DNA from: Alkalihalobacterium sp048323755
GTDB lineage: Bacteria; Bacillota; Bacilli; Bacillales; Bacillaceae_F
Length of the DNA stretch: 64,000 nucleotides
Direction: 5' to 3'
NCBI RefSeq assembly: GCF_048323755.1
Contig: NZ_JBLWFS010000004.1
Span: forward strand, 186,001 to 250,000
Both the position numbers and the translations under genes were made by a program. This document shows positions 42,266-50,891 of the stretch, piece by piece. The notes under the pieces are model-generated. The model saw only the letters and a program-made list of their open reading frames with translations. It did not search any database and had not been told where the DNA came from. Every line of letters begins with the position of its first letter. Within the stretch, counting starts at the first letter, position 1.

Positions 42266-42480
42266 TTTAGATGTTTCCTCTTCCTTTAATTTTTCTGTTT
42301 TATTTAAGCTAGGTAAAATAATATCCGTACAAGCCTTAATAGTGCTAGTATGTGTCACCTTCCCGAAATTTTATTATTGTGGTTTGAAAAAATTTATATA
42401 TGGGGAAATAAAAAGAGGTCGAAACACCTGTAATAAGACATTCTATAACATTATAAACTCGATAGAAGAATGTCGATTTC

Positions 42481-42509
42481 TTTAAACGGTGTTGATATAG
42501 TGATATAAT
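42481..42509 (+). promoter_or_regulatory. Sigma-A promoter for the BCCT transporter
   Basis: TTTAAA (42481-42486), 17-base spacer, TATAAT (42504-42509). It would give a leader of about 240 bases before the transporter start. Confidence 0.55.
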
Positions 42510-42588
42510 TTATTTTCCTTACTTTGTGCTTGTAGGGTTTGAAGAAGGGAAAGCAGTTCATCTTGTATAAATGAAAAAAAGGTGAGGA

Positions 42589-42758
42589 AACGTAAGGGAA
42601 ACCGATAAAAATAACCATTTACGGTAATTATTAGGGTTTACTAACTTCTTAAAACGATTTATAGTTGCGGAAAGTTATTAGCAGTTATTAAAAATGAAGT
42701 TTTTGAAATTGAAGGGAGGGACCTTACGTTCAAGTATGGCTTGATTCGTAAGGGAAAC
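42589..42758 (+). promoter_or_regulatory. Candidate structured 5' leader (translational switch) of the BCCT gene
   Basis: CGTAAGGGAAAC occurs twice, at 42591-42602 and 42747-42758; the second copy ends at the ATG and contains the only nearby ribosome binding site (AAGGG). CCTTACG at 42722-42728 can pair with either copy: nine pairs with the first (AACGTAAGG with CCTTACGTT) or seven with the second across an 18-base loop. The two folds exclude each other. One hides and the other frees the ribosome binding site. It does not match any riboswitch I know. Confidence 0.5.
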
Positions 42759-44486
42759 ATGGAAAAGTATACGTACAACACGAAAAAGCCAGGCAGTGTT
42801 TTCGTCATATCAGCTATTTTAGTAAGTTTATTTGTATTATGGGGGGTCTTTGCGCCTGGCGGGTTAGAAGAAACAGCAAGTGAATTATTAGCGACAACCA
42901 TCCAAAACTTCGGTTGGTTTTACATGATTGTTACAGCGATCTTTATTGCATTTGTTTTATTTTTAGCAATTAGTCCTTTCGGAAAAATGAAACTAGGAAA
43001 GCCGGATGACAAGCCAGAATATTCCTACTATACGTGGATAGGAATGCTCTTCTCCGCTGGGATTGGTGTTGGTTTTGTTTTCTGGGGAGTTGCTGAGCCG
43101 GTTCTTTATTATATGGACCCACCATATGGGGTTACTCCAGAAACGGTGGAAGCAGCTAATATGGGTTTGCGTTATGCAGTGTATCATTGGGCGTTACACC
43201 CGTGGGCGATCTTTGGTTTAGTTGCTTTAACATTAGCTTATGTTCAATATCGTAAAGATCAACCAGCTCTTATTAGTTCTGCGTTTTATCCTATTTTAGG
43301 TGACCGTATTAACGGTTGGTTTGGACGTGGTATTGATATTTTAGCAGTCCTTGCGACTTCTACTGGTGTGGCAACGACCTTTGGATTAAGTGCGATGCAA
43401 ATTACAGGGGGATTATCATACTTAACACCAATTCCTAATAATACGACGACACAGCTCGTTGTTATTCTTGTAGTTACTATATTATTTATGTTTTCAGCTG
43501 GAACTGGATTAAATAAAGGGATACGAATATTAAGTATTACGAACTTAACGATTGCAGCTATTCTTTTATTATTTATGATCACCTTTGGTCCAACACTCTT
43601 TATTGCTGAAGGAGTTGTAACGACATTAGGGGGATATATTTCCAATATTATTCCAATGAGTTTAACGATGACCCCATTTGCTGATAGTGTATGGTTAGGG
43701 GCATATACTATTTTCTTCTGGGCTTGGCATATTTCATGGGCTCCTTTTATGGGGTTATTTATTGCTAGAATTTCAAGAGGACGAACGATACGTGAATTCG
43801 TCTTTGGGGTCTTATTTGTACCATCGCTTCTTGGGTTAATTTGGTTTACTGCATTTGGTGGAACAGCATTGCACCTCCAACGAACGACTGAAAGTAACAT
43901 AGCCGAAATCGTCATGAATAATGTAGAAGTAGCGCTATTTGCAACGCTTGCCGAGTTACCGTTAGGTGCTGTTATGAGTGTTTTATCTGTGTTGTTAATC
44001 ATTATTTTCTTTATTACTTCTGCAGACTCAGCTTCATATGTATTAGGAGCCATGACTTCAAGAGGAAGCTTAGCGCCTGCATTGTATGTAAAGTTGATCT
44101 GGGGTTTATTAATTGCAGCAACTGCAAGTGTTCTCTTATTAAGCGGAGGCTTACAAGGCTTACAAACAGCTTCCATTATTGCCGCTTTACCATTTGCCAT
44201 CATTATGCTGACCATGGCTGTATCGATGTTTTTAATGATCAGTAAAGATTATCGAGCCATAACGAAAAAGAAACGCACCAAACAAATTGAAGCTATTAAA
44301 GAAGAAGTTCGAGAAGAGATGAAAGAGGATATATACGAAGAATTTAAAGAAGAGATGCTAGAAGAGGTTCGAGATGAAATTAAAGAAGAGGTATTGGAAG
44401 AGTTTAAGGAAGAACTTTATGAAGAAATGAAAGAGGAAATTCTAGAAGAAATTGAAACAGATGAAGGTAATTCTAAGAAAGAATAA
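42759..44486 (+). CDS. BCCT-family transporter with long acidic C-terminal helix
   Basis: About 575 residues with 12 membrane helices and the BCCT tryptophan-rich segments (WGVAEPVLYYMDPP, YAVYHWALHPWAIF, FFWAWHISWAPFMGLFIARISRGRT). Imports betaine, choline or a related compatible solute, driven by sodium or protons. The last 65 residues are a repeating Glu/Lys-rich helix (EEVREEM, EEFKEEM, EEVLEEF, EEMKEEI). In BetP the C-terminal helix senses osmotic stress, so this tail may be regulatory. ATG at 42759 is preferred. TTG at 42741 is in frame but lacks a ribosome binding site. Confidence 0.88.
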   Translation: MEKYTYNTKKPGSVFVISAILVSLFVLWGVFAPGGLEETASELLATTIQNFGWFYMIVTAIFIAFVLFLAISPFGKMKLGKPDDKPEYSYYTWIGMLFSAGIGVGFVFWGVAEPVLYYMDPPYGVTPETVEAANMGLRYAVYHWALHPWAIFGLVALTLAYVQYRKDQPALISSAFYPILGDRINGWFGRGIDILAVLATSTGVATTFGLSAMQITGGLSYLTPIPNNTTTQLVVILVVTILFMFSAGTGLNKGIRILSITNLTIAAILLLFMITFGPTLFIAEGVVTTLGGYISNIIPMSLTMTPFADSVWLGAYTIFFWAWHISWAPFMGLFIARISRGRTIREFVFGVLFVPSLLGLIWFTAFGGTALHLQRTTESNIAEIVMNNVEVALFATLAELPLGAVMSVLSVLLIIIFFITSADSASYVLGAMTSRGSLAPALYVKLIWGLLIAATASVLLLSGGLQGLQTASIIAALPFAIIMLTMAVSMFLMISKDYRAITKKKRTKQIEAIKEEVREEMKEDIYEEFKEEMLEEVRDEIKEEVLEEFKEELYEEMKEEILEEIETDEGNSKKE

Positions 44487-44492
44487 TGAGCT

Positions 44493-44526
44493 AAGAGGCT
44501 GACATACCGTTAGTCTCTTTTTCTTT
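44493..44526 (+). terminator. Terminator of the BCCT gene
   Basis: AAGAGGCTGAC (44493-44503) pairs with GTTAGTCTCTT (44509-44519) allowing G-T pairs, then a T-rich run. Confidence 0.7.
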
Positions 44527-44691
44527 TGGACTTATAATGATTAGTTAAGTTCGTTTGTCATTGAGTTCTATTTATAGCATTTTGGTGACCTTTACCATGT
44601 AAATATGAATTTTATATGAATAAGTTAGATACCTAAAGAAAAGGTGAGGAAACCGGGGATAAAATCGGATAGAATGCGCTTACATGGATGT

Positions 44692-44719
44692 TTGAGTATT
44701 TTAAAAATCGTGATACAAT
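44692..44719 (+). promoter_or_regulatory. Sigma-A promoter of the SulP gene
   Basis: TTGAGT (44692-44697), 16-base spacer, TACAAT (44714-44719), 70 bases before the start codon. The rest of the 303-base gap between the two transporters shows no gene. At 44639-44653 it holds AAAAGGTGAGGAAAC, which is also found at 42577-42591 before the BCCT gene. Confidence 0.65.
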
Positions 44720-44789
44720 GCACTTCGTTATGTGCGGAACCTGATTTTCTAAGGAAGGAAAATCAACAATTTAAAGATAGAGGTGCAAG

Positions 44790-46238
44790 ATGAATATCGA
44801 GACAATAAAAAATGAATGGTTTGGTAATGTGAGAGGAGATGTGCTAGCAGGGATAGTAGTTGCCCTCGCGTTGATCCCAGAAGCGATTGCGTTCTCCATT
44901 ATCGCTGGTGTGGACCCAATGGTTGGGTTGTATGCTTCTTTCTGTATCGCTGTTGTCATTGCGTTTGTCGGTGGACGACCAGGGATGATTTCCGCAGCTA
45001 CAGGAGCAATGGCATTATTAATGGTTACACTTGTTGCGGAGCATGGGCTTCAATACTTATTAGCAGCTACGATTTTAACAGGTATTATTCAAATATTTTT
45101 TGGTGTATTTAAATTAGCTCGCTATATGAAGTTTATTCCCCGTTCTGTAATGATAGGTTTCGTTAATGCTTTGGCGATCTTAATTTTTATGGCGCAGTTA
45201 GAACAATTTGTGGGAGCAACTTGGATGATGTATGCACTAGTTGTTGCAACATTAGTAATTATTTATGTGTTGCCAAGGTTTACAAAGGTAGTTCCTTCTA
45301 CATTAATAGCTATTATTGTCATTACTACTTTCGTTATCTTAACAGGAACAGGTGTTAGAACGGTAGGGGACATGGGTGAATTGACTCAAGCTCTTCCGAT
45401 GTTTTTAATTCCGCAAATTCCGTTAACGTTAGAAACATTAATGATTATTTTCCCATATGCGTTAGCGTTAGCTATTGTAGGTCTTCTAGAGTCTTTATTA
45501 ACCGCTCAAATTGTAGATGATATGACAGATACAGAAAGTGATAAAAATAAAGAGAGTCGTGGACAAGGTATTGCAAATATCGTAACAGGATTTTTCGGTG
45601 GAATGGCTGGTTGTGCGATGATTGGTCAATCCGTGATCAACGTTAAATCAGGTGGTCGTGGTAGATTATCAGCATTAGTTGCCGGTGTATTCCTTATGAT
45701 CCTAATTGTAGCTTTAGGAAACCTTGTAGTACAAATACCAATGGCGGCTCTTGTCGGCGTCATGATTATGGTTTCGATTAGTACGTTTGATTGGAACTCT
45801 GTACGAACGCTTCATAAAGTACCGAGAACAGATGCAGCTGTTATGGTCGTTACAGTTGGAACAGTTGTCATTACTCATAACCTAGCAATCGGTGTATTCG
45901 CAGGGGTACTCCTAAGTGCAATTTTCTTCGCAGGAAAAATTTCGAAAGTTAATGTTTCAGCAGAAGTCATTAATCAAAAGAAAACGTACTATGTGCAAGG
46001 ACAAATTTTCTTTGCTTCTGTGACTGACTTCGTTGCTGCATTTGACTATAAAGAAAATATGACAGAAGTTATTATTGATTTAAGTCAATCTCACTTATGG
46101 GACGACTCAGCAGTCGGAGCTATTGATAAAATCAAATATAAGTTCGAACAAAATAATATTGATGTTAAGTTTATCGGATTAAATAAAGATAGTACAAACT
46201 TAATGAACAAAATTGGTGGCATGTCTTCAGGTCACTAA
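44790..46238 (+). CDS. SulP-family anion transporter with STAS domain
   Basis: 482 residues. Membrane part: DVLAGIVVALALIPEAIAFSIIAGVDPMVGLYASF (the SulP signature), GGRPGMISAATGAMALLM, and IVTGFFGGMAGCAMIGQSVINVKSGGRGRLSA. A cytosolic STAS domain follows from about residue 400 (VIIDLSQSHLWDDSAVGAIDKI). It transports sulfate, bicarbonate or another anion; which one cannot be told. ATG follows AGAGGTGCAAG. A perfect 42-base palindrome lies just past its end. Confidence 0.9.
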   Translation: MNIETIKNEWFGNVRGDVLAGIVVALALIPEAIAFSIIAGVDPMVGLYASFCIAVVIAFVGGRPGMISAATGAMALLMVTLVAEHGLQYLLAATILTGIIQIFFGVFKLARYMKFIPRSVMIGFVNALAILIFMAQLEQFVGATWMMYALVVATLVIIYVLPRFTKVVPSTLIAIIVITTFVILTGTGVRTVGDMGELTQALPMFLIPQIPLTLETLMIIFPYALALAIVGLLESLLTAQIVDDMTDTESDKNKESRGQGIANIVTGFFGGMAGCAMIGQSVINVKSGGRGRLSALVAGVFLMILIVALGNLVVQIPMAALVGVMIMVSISTFDWNSVRTLHKVPRTDAAVMVVTVGTVVITHNLAIGVFAGVLLSAIFFAGKISKVNVSAEVINQKKTYYVQGQIFFASVTDFVAAFDYKENMTEVIIDLSQSHLWDDSAVGAIDKIKYKFEQNNIDVKFIGLNKDSTNLMNKIGGMSSGH

Positions 46239-46258
46239 AGTAAAATGTAACAAAAAGT

Positions 46259-46300
46259 CGGTACCTGGCACCTTTAGTTAACTAAAGGTGCCAGGTACCG
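46259..46300. repeat. 42-base perfect palindrome, copy 2
   Basis: Starts CGGTACCTGGCACC and is perfectly self-complementary about TTAA at its centre (CTTTAGTTAACTAAAG). It shares the GGCACC, ACCTTTAG and CTAAAGGTGCC elements with the repeat at 24764. It can form a 20-pair hairpin in RNA and may end the SulP transcript. Confidence 0.8.
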
Positions 46301-46430
46301 ATTTGTGTTTGTGCCTTTTTGTGGTTTTGAATTATTAATTAAAGGGAATTGTAATTTAAAAAGCTATTGGATTGGTTTGCACTTATCTTTTATGTATCAA
46401 TATGTTTCATTCGTATCGGAGGAAAAGGGC

Positions 46431-48041
46431 ATGAATAAATATCAACAATTATTATTACAACGCAGTATAGACACAATTAGTCGATGGAAAACAAAATCTT
46501 ATGTAGAGAATAAAGAGTTATATCGTTTTTTTCACTCATTAAAAGGAACGGCTGCATCAATAGAACTCTTTGAGATAACGAATGAAGCTGAAATAATTCT
46601 TGAGCAATTAGATGAAACGGATGGAAAGGTTTGGACATGTGAGGAATGGGGGATGTTGATGCAGGATTTATTTCCACTGTTAAACACTTCCAAAACACAA
46701 GCTGAAGAAGTATATGCGGCAACAACTAATAGCCATGAACAAGACTCTTCTTTAATCCTTCTTGTAGATGACGACATTGATATGGTAACTTCACTAAAAA
46801 AAGAACTTGAAAAGCAAGGTTATCTTGTTTTACCTGCTTTAACTGCTGAAAAAGCATTAAAGATATATTACGATCAAAAGCCCGATTGTGTTATCTTAGG
46901 TGTTCACTTACCTGACCGGAGTGGTCTTGATTTACTTCAATTGATTGTTAATAAATCTTATCATTCTTTCACCCCTGTTATTTTAATAGGAACAGATCCT
47001 AACAGGGAAATACGGATAAAAGCATATGAAAGAGGAGCAAGTGATTTTATTGAAAAACCGATTGAGATAAATGAATTCCTTGCTCGAGTAAAAAATCGAA
47101 TGTATCAAAAAGAATTGATTCACAATGCCATATTAATAGATGAATTAACGGAAACGTTTAATCGAAAGTTTTTTACTATGGAGATGGACCGACAGCTCCA
47201 AGAATATAAACGAAGTAAAGTTCCTTTTAGTATTGTTCTCATTGACTTAGATCATTTCAAGAAAATAAACGACACATATGGTCATATTACTGGTGATGAA
47301 GTGTTACGAAGTTTATCTATGTTTATGAAGGAAAATAAACGACATGCTGATTTTTTTATTAGGTATGGGGGGGAAGAATTTATTTTACTATTACCCCAAA
47401 CTAAAAAAGACCAAGCGAAAATAGTAACGCAAAGGTTACTAAAAGGTTTTTCGAAGCAGTCATTTTGGTCTAATGATGAACGTTTTCAAGTAACTTTTTC
47501 AGCTGGTATCACAGAAATTGCCGATGACAAATTAACGGCTGAAGAGTATATAAATCAAGCAGACCAAGCACTTTATCAAATAAAGGAAAAAGGACGTAAT
47601 GGTGTAGCGGTTTATAATGCACAACATAAAGCCCAATCAGTTGAGAAAATAGTCCGAATTGGAGTCATTGATGATGATGAAATTGTTCGTGATGTTGTTA
47701 CCCAGCAACTTAACAAATTAAGCTTATTAGATTATATGATTGACATCCAAGCTTACCGTGAAGGAGAATCTTTCTTGCAATCAGACTGGCATAAGCAAAA
47801 CGGGAAATTTTTAATTATATTAGATGGCGTCCTGCCAAGGATGGATGGATTAGAAGTGTTACAAAAAATCCGTCAGCATTCCAATGAAAAGAACGTTATG
47901 GTCTTAATGCTGACAGGAAGAAAGACCGAACGAGATATTGTGAAAGCACTAGAATTAGGTGCTGATGATTATTTAACAAAGCCATTTAGTGTTGCTGAAC
48001 TGAAAGCTAGGGTTAGGCGCCTACTGTTAAGGATGGTATAG
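46431..48041 (+). CDS. HPt-REC-GGDEF-REC diguanylate cyclase
   Basis: 536 residues. An HPt domain has its phosphorylatable His at residue 35 (FFHSLKGTA). REC1 spans about 107-225, but the Asp expected at residue 157 is Gly (VILGVHLPD), so it is a degenerate receiver. GGDEF (about 235-395) has an intact GGEEF active site (313-317) and an RxxD feedback site (304-307). REC2 (about 408-530) is intact, with Asp465 (IILDGVLP) and Lys517. It should make c-di-GMP under phosphorelay control. ATG follows GGAGGAAAAGGG; the frame opens earlier at 46305. First gene of a five-gene operon. Confidence 0.9.
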   Translation: MNKYQQLLLQRSIDTISRWKTKSYVENKELYRFFHSLKGTAASIELFEITNEAEIILEQLDETDGKVWTCEEWGMLMQDLFPLLNTSKTQAEEVYAATTNSHEQDSSLILLVDDDIDMVTSLKKELEKQGYLVLPALTAEKALKIYYDQKPDCVILGVHLPDRSGLDLLQLIVNKSYHSFTPVILIGTDPNREIRIKAYERGASDFIEKPIEINEFLARVKNRMYQKELIHNAILIDELTETFNRKFFTMEMDRQLQEYKRSKVPFSIVLIDLDHFKKINDTYGHITGDEVLRSLSMFMKENKRHADFFIRYGGEEFILLLPQTKKDQAKIVTQRLLKGFSKQSFWSNDERFQVTFSAGITEIADDKLTAEEYINQADQALYQIKEKGRNGVAVYNAQHKAQSVEKIVRIGVIDDDEIVRDVVTQQLNKLSLLDYMIDIQAYREGESFLQSDWHKQNGKFLIILDGVLPRMDGLEVLQKIRQHSNEKNVMVLMLTGRKTERDIVKALELGADDYLTKPFSVAELKARVRRLLLRMV

Positions 48042-48043
48042 AG

Positions 48044-49090
48044 TTGATTACGGTTGATATCTTCACAATCATTTTAATTAATGTCGTGTTACTTATTCTT
48101 CTATTTGTACTATTCTTTTATCTAATCCTTCGAAAATTACGAGATCATAAAACAGGATTGAGAAAAAAGCAGATTAAACAAAAATTGAAAGCAGAAATTT
48201 ATTCTTACCTAGAAAGTGGAGATGATCTACAAATCTCTAGAGGTTTGAAAGACAACGACTCATACGAAGTTATTGAGGAGCTGCTTGAAGAATATATTGA
48301 AGTTGCTAGTGATGATGAAGTGAAAAAACGTGTTGTTCATATTTCAAATAAATACTTAGAAGCTTATATTCGTAGTAAATTAAATCATCGACGCTGGAGT
48401 TTACGAATGAATGCTCTTTACCGTATTGAAGATTTCCATTTAATCCGGTTTGTAGATGAATTATGGAACAAATACCAACTCGGTGTTGATGAAATAGAAG
48501 AGCAATATCAAATCCTTAGAACCCTTGGATCATTGCAATCACAACGTCTAAGCAGCTTTCTACTGTATGAAAAACATGATTTGCCTTACTTTTTATATAA
48601 AGAAATTCTCAGACGGTACGATGAAGAAGAGTTTTCACAGTTTATTAACGCTTTTGCTGTAATATCTACTCCTTTAAAAACGGCAACCATTGAACTCATG
48701 GGTGAAAAGCGTGATATTCGGTTTGTTTCGTTTTTAGAAAAATGCTTAAGGGATAGTAACTTAGAAATTCGACTCAAAGCTTTAAAAGGGTTAGCGCAAA
48801 TTGGTCTAGTTTCAGATTACAACTTAGTACAACAATTTGCGGCTTCAACTATATTTCAAGAAAGGTTATTATTTACAAAACTAGCGTCGGCTTTAAAAAA
48901 AGATCGTGATAAACCTACTTTAGTCAGGTTATTATCAGATGAAAATTGGTGGGTACGAAATGGAGCAGGCGAGGCTCTCGCAACTTACGAGGATGGAGAG
49001 ATGATTTTGTCGCATGTACTGGAAACGAGTGAAGACCCTTTCGCAAGAGATATGGCGAAGCAATGGATTGGAGGTACGGTAAATGAGTGA
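48044..49090 (+). CDS. Membrane-anchored HEAT-repeat protein
   Basis: 348 residues. One N-terminal membrane helix (FTIILINVVLLILLFVLFFYLIL), a basic stop-transfer, then a cytosolic helical-repeat region with HEAT-like units (RWSLRMNALYRIEDFHLIRFV, NLEIRLKALKGLAQIG, NWWVRNGAGEALATYED). TTG at 48044 starts two bases after the previous stop; its end overlaps the glycosyltransferase gene by eight bases. HEAT proteins are scaffolds, so it may link the signalling proteins to the synthase at the membrane. Confidence 0.78.
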   Translation: MITVDIFTIILINVVLLILLFVLFFYLILRKLRDHKTGLRKKQIKQKLKAEIYSYLESGDDLQISRGLKDNDSYEVIEELLEEYIEVASDDEVKKRVVHISNKYLEAYIRSKLNHRRWSLRMNALYRIEDFHLIRFVDELWNKYQLGVDEIEEQYQILRTLGSLQSQRLSSFLLYEKHDLPYFLYKEILRRYDEEEFSQFINAFAVISTPLKTATIELMGEKRDIRFVSFLEKCLRDSNLEIRLKALKGLAQIGLVSDYNLVQQFAASTIFQERLLFTKLASALKKDRDKPTLVRLLSDENWWVRNGAGEALATYEDGEMILSHVLETSEDPFARDMAKQWIGGTVNE

Positions 49091-50501
49091 TTGGGAAATT
49101 ATATTATCAACTGTCCTTACAATCGTTGCCTTTTTCGTTTTAGCTTATATGTTTTTTGTCATCTCTTTTTATGTGGTTATGTTAATTATATCAGCTAAAC
49201 AATTACGAAAAGGGTTTGGGTTAAATCAAAAAGAAACGTATGAAGATATTCTTCAATCAGCAGATACGAAACCCATTTCAGTAATTGTGCCTGCTTATAA
49301 TGAAGAAATTGGGATCTACAACAGCATTCGTTCCCTACTAAGCATGAACTATCCTGAATATGAAGTGATTGTCGTAAATGATGGCTCAAAAGATAAAACG
49401 CTGCAAGTAATGATCGAGCGATTTCAAATGAAAAAAGTAGAGTTAGTTGTGAGATCAAGGTTAAAAACAGAAGAAATCCGTGCGATTTATCAATCTAAAC
49501 TGCACGACAACCTATTATTAATTGATAAGAAGAATGGAGGAAAAGCCGATGCTTTAAATGCCGGAATGAACCTTTCACACTATCCTTATGTATGTTCATT
49601 AGATGGAGACTCAGTATTAGAGCGTGATGCATTCTTAAAGGTCATGAAACCTATTATTGACTCAAACCAAGAAGTCATTGCAACAGGAGGAAGTATTCGT
49701 ATCGCCAATGGTTGTAAAATTGAGCGAGGGGAGTTAATGAGTGTCGGCTTATCTAAGAGGCCACTCGTTATCATGCAAGTGATTGAATATCTTCGGGCAT
49801 TTCTTATGGGGAGAGTCGGTCTCAGTCGACACAATCTTTTACTTATCGTTTCTGGAGCCTTCGGTGTCTTTCATAAAGAGTCAGTTATTAAAGCAGGGGG
49901 GTATTTAACAAATACTGTAGGTGAAGATATGGAATTGGTCGTTCGCCTGCATCGCTTGATTAAAGAAGAAAAAAGTAACGAACGAATAGTCTATGTGCCA
50001 GATCCTGTCTGTTGGACAGAAGCTCCAGAAGATCTAGCTGTATTAAGACGTCAAAGGAGACGTTGGCATCAAGGGCTATTTGAGTCTCTATGGTTGCATA
50101 AAAAAATGCTTTTTCGACCGAAATACGGTAAAGTCGGCTTCATATCATTGCCTTATTTTTTGTTTGTTGAACTGCTAGGACCAATCGTTGAGTTCTTAGG
50201 GTATCTTATCGTTATTTTGGGCTTAGTATTTGGAGTGTTAAATATCGAATTGGCATTGTTGTTATTTACGTTGGCGTTTTTATACGGATCATTGTTGTCA
50301 ATGAGCGCTGTTTTGTTGGAAGAATGGAGTTTGAGAAAATATCCAGAAGTCATGGATGTTGTTCGTTTATTTTTTTATGCACTAACAGAAGCTTTTTGGT
50401 ACAGGCCAATAACAGTTTTCTGGAGACTAGAAGGTTTTATCCATATTCTAAGAAAGAAAAAAGATTGGGGAGATATGACGCGTAAAGGGATTTCAAGCTA
50501 A
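49083..50501 (+). CDS. Processive family 2 glycosyltransferase (polysaccharide synthase)
   Basis: 472 residues: an N-terminal membrane helix, a GT2 domain with VIVPAYNEE, VNDGS, the DGD of SLDGDSV, GEDMEL and the processive motif QRRRW (RRQRRRWHQG), then three or more C-terminal membrane helices. The layout matches inner-membrane synthases such as hyaluronan, cellulose or poly-GlcNAc synthase. No PilZ domain is visible, so c-di-GMP would have to act through a partner. The polymer cannot be told from sequence. ATG overlaps the HEAT gene. Confidence 0.88.
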   Translation: MSDWEIILSTVLTIVAFFVLAYMFFVISFYVVMLIISAKQLRKGFGLNQKETYEDILQSADTKPISVIVPAYNEEIGIYNSIRSLLSMNYPEYEVIVVNDGSKDKTLQVMIERFQMKKVELVVRSRLKTEEIRAIYQSKLHDNLLLIDKKNGGKADALNAGMNLSHYPYVCSLDGDSVLERDAFLKVMKPIIDSNQEVIATGGSIRIANGCKIERGELMSVGLSKRPLVIMQVIEYLRAFLMGRVGLSRHNLLLIVSGAFGVFHKESVIKAGGYLTNTVGEDMELVVRLHRLIKEEKSNERIVYVPDPVCWTEAPEDLAVLRRQRRRWHQGLFESLWLHKKMLFRPKYGKVGFISLPYFLFVELLGPIVEFLGYLIVILGLVFGVLNIELALLLFTLAFLYGSLLSMSAVLLEEWSLRKYPEVMDVVRLFFYALTEAFWYRPITVFWRLEGFIHILRKKKDWGDMTRKGISS

Positions 50502-50519
50502 AAACATGAGGTGAGGAAA

Positions 50520-50891
50520 TTGACGAAGAAATTGTTAGTTGTCGATGATGAAGATGTTTTAAGAATGTTAATCGTCGATACTTTAGAAGATGAGGGCTAT
50601 CAGATTCAGGAAGTTCAAGATGGACAAGAAGCCTTAAATTTTATACAAGAAAACGAATACGACTTAATTATTATTGATTATATGATGCCAGAATATAGTG
50701 GCGTAGAAGTGATCAAAAAAGTAAGGGAAATGGATGATAAGCATGAATTGCAATTCCTTATGCTTACTGCAAAAAGCCAGCAAAAGGATGAGGAAATGGC
50801 TCGGCAGGCCGGGGCTGATTATTTTTTAGCTAAGCCATTTAGTCCATTAAAACTAGTTGATTTAGTAGGGGAAATCTTAGATGATCAGTAA
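50520..50891 (+). CDS. Single-domain response regulator
   Basis: A lone REC domain of 123 residues: LLVVDDEDVLRML (acidic pocket), LIIIDYMMPEYSG (phosphoacceptor Asp near residue 53), MLTAKS and LAKPFSPL (conserved Lys). No output domain, as in CheY- and Spo0F-type relay proteins. TTG at 50520 lies after GAGGTGAGG; GTG at 50511 is inside that site. It overlaps the hybrid kinase by 11 bases and is likely its phosphotransfer partner. Confidence 0.88.
   Translation: MTKKLLVVDDEDVLRMLIVDTLEDEGYQIQEVQDGQEALNFIQENEYDLIIIDYMMPEYSGVEVIKKVREMDDKHELQFLMLTAKSQQKDEEMARQAGADYFLAKPFSPLKLVDLVGEILDDQ

Noticed and set aside
42266..42480. c-di-AMP (ydaO-type) riboswitch before the Ktr subunit gene
   Set aside because: The conserved riboswitch core sequences are not visible on the minus strand upstream of 42265.
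43286..44215. Long open frame (309 codons) on the minus strand inside the BCCT gene
   Set aside because: It is antisense to a well-supported transporter gene, its translation is low in recognisable motifs, and it has no ribosome binding site. It reflects codon bias of the membrane protein gene.
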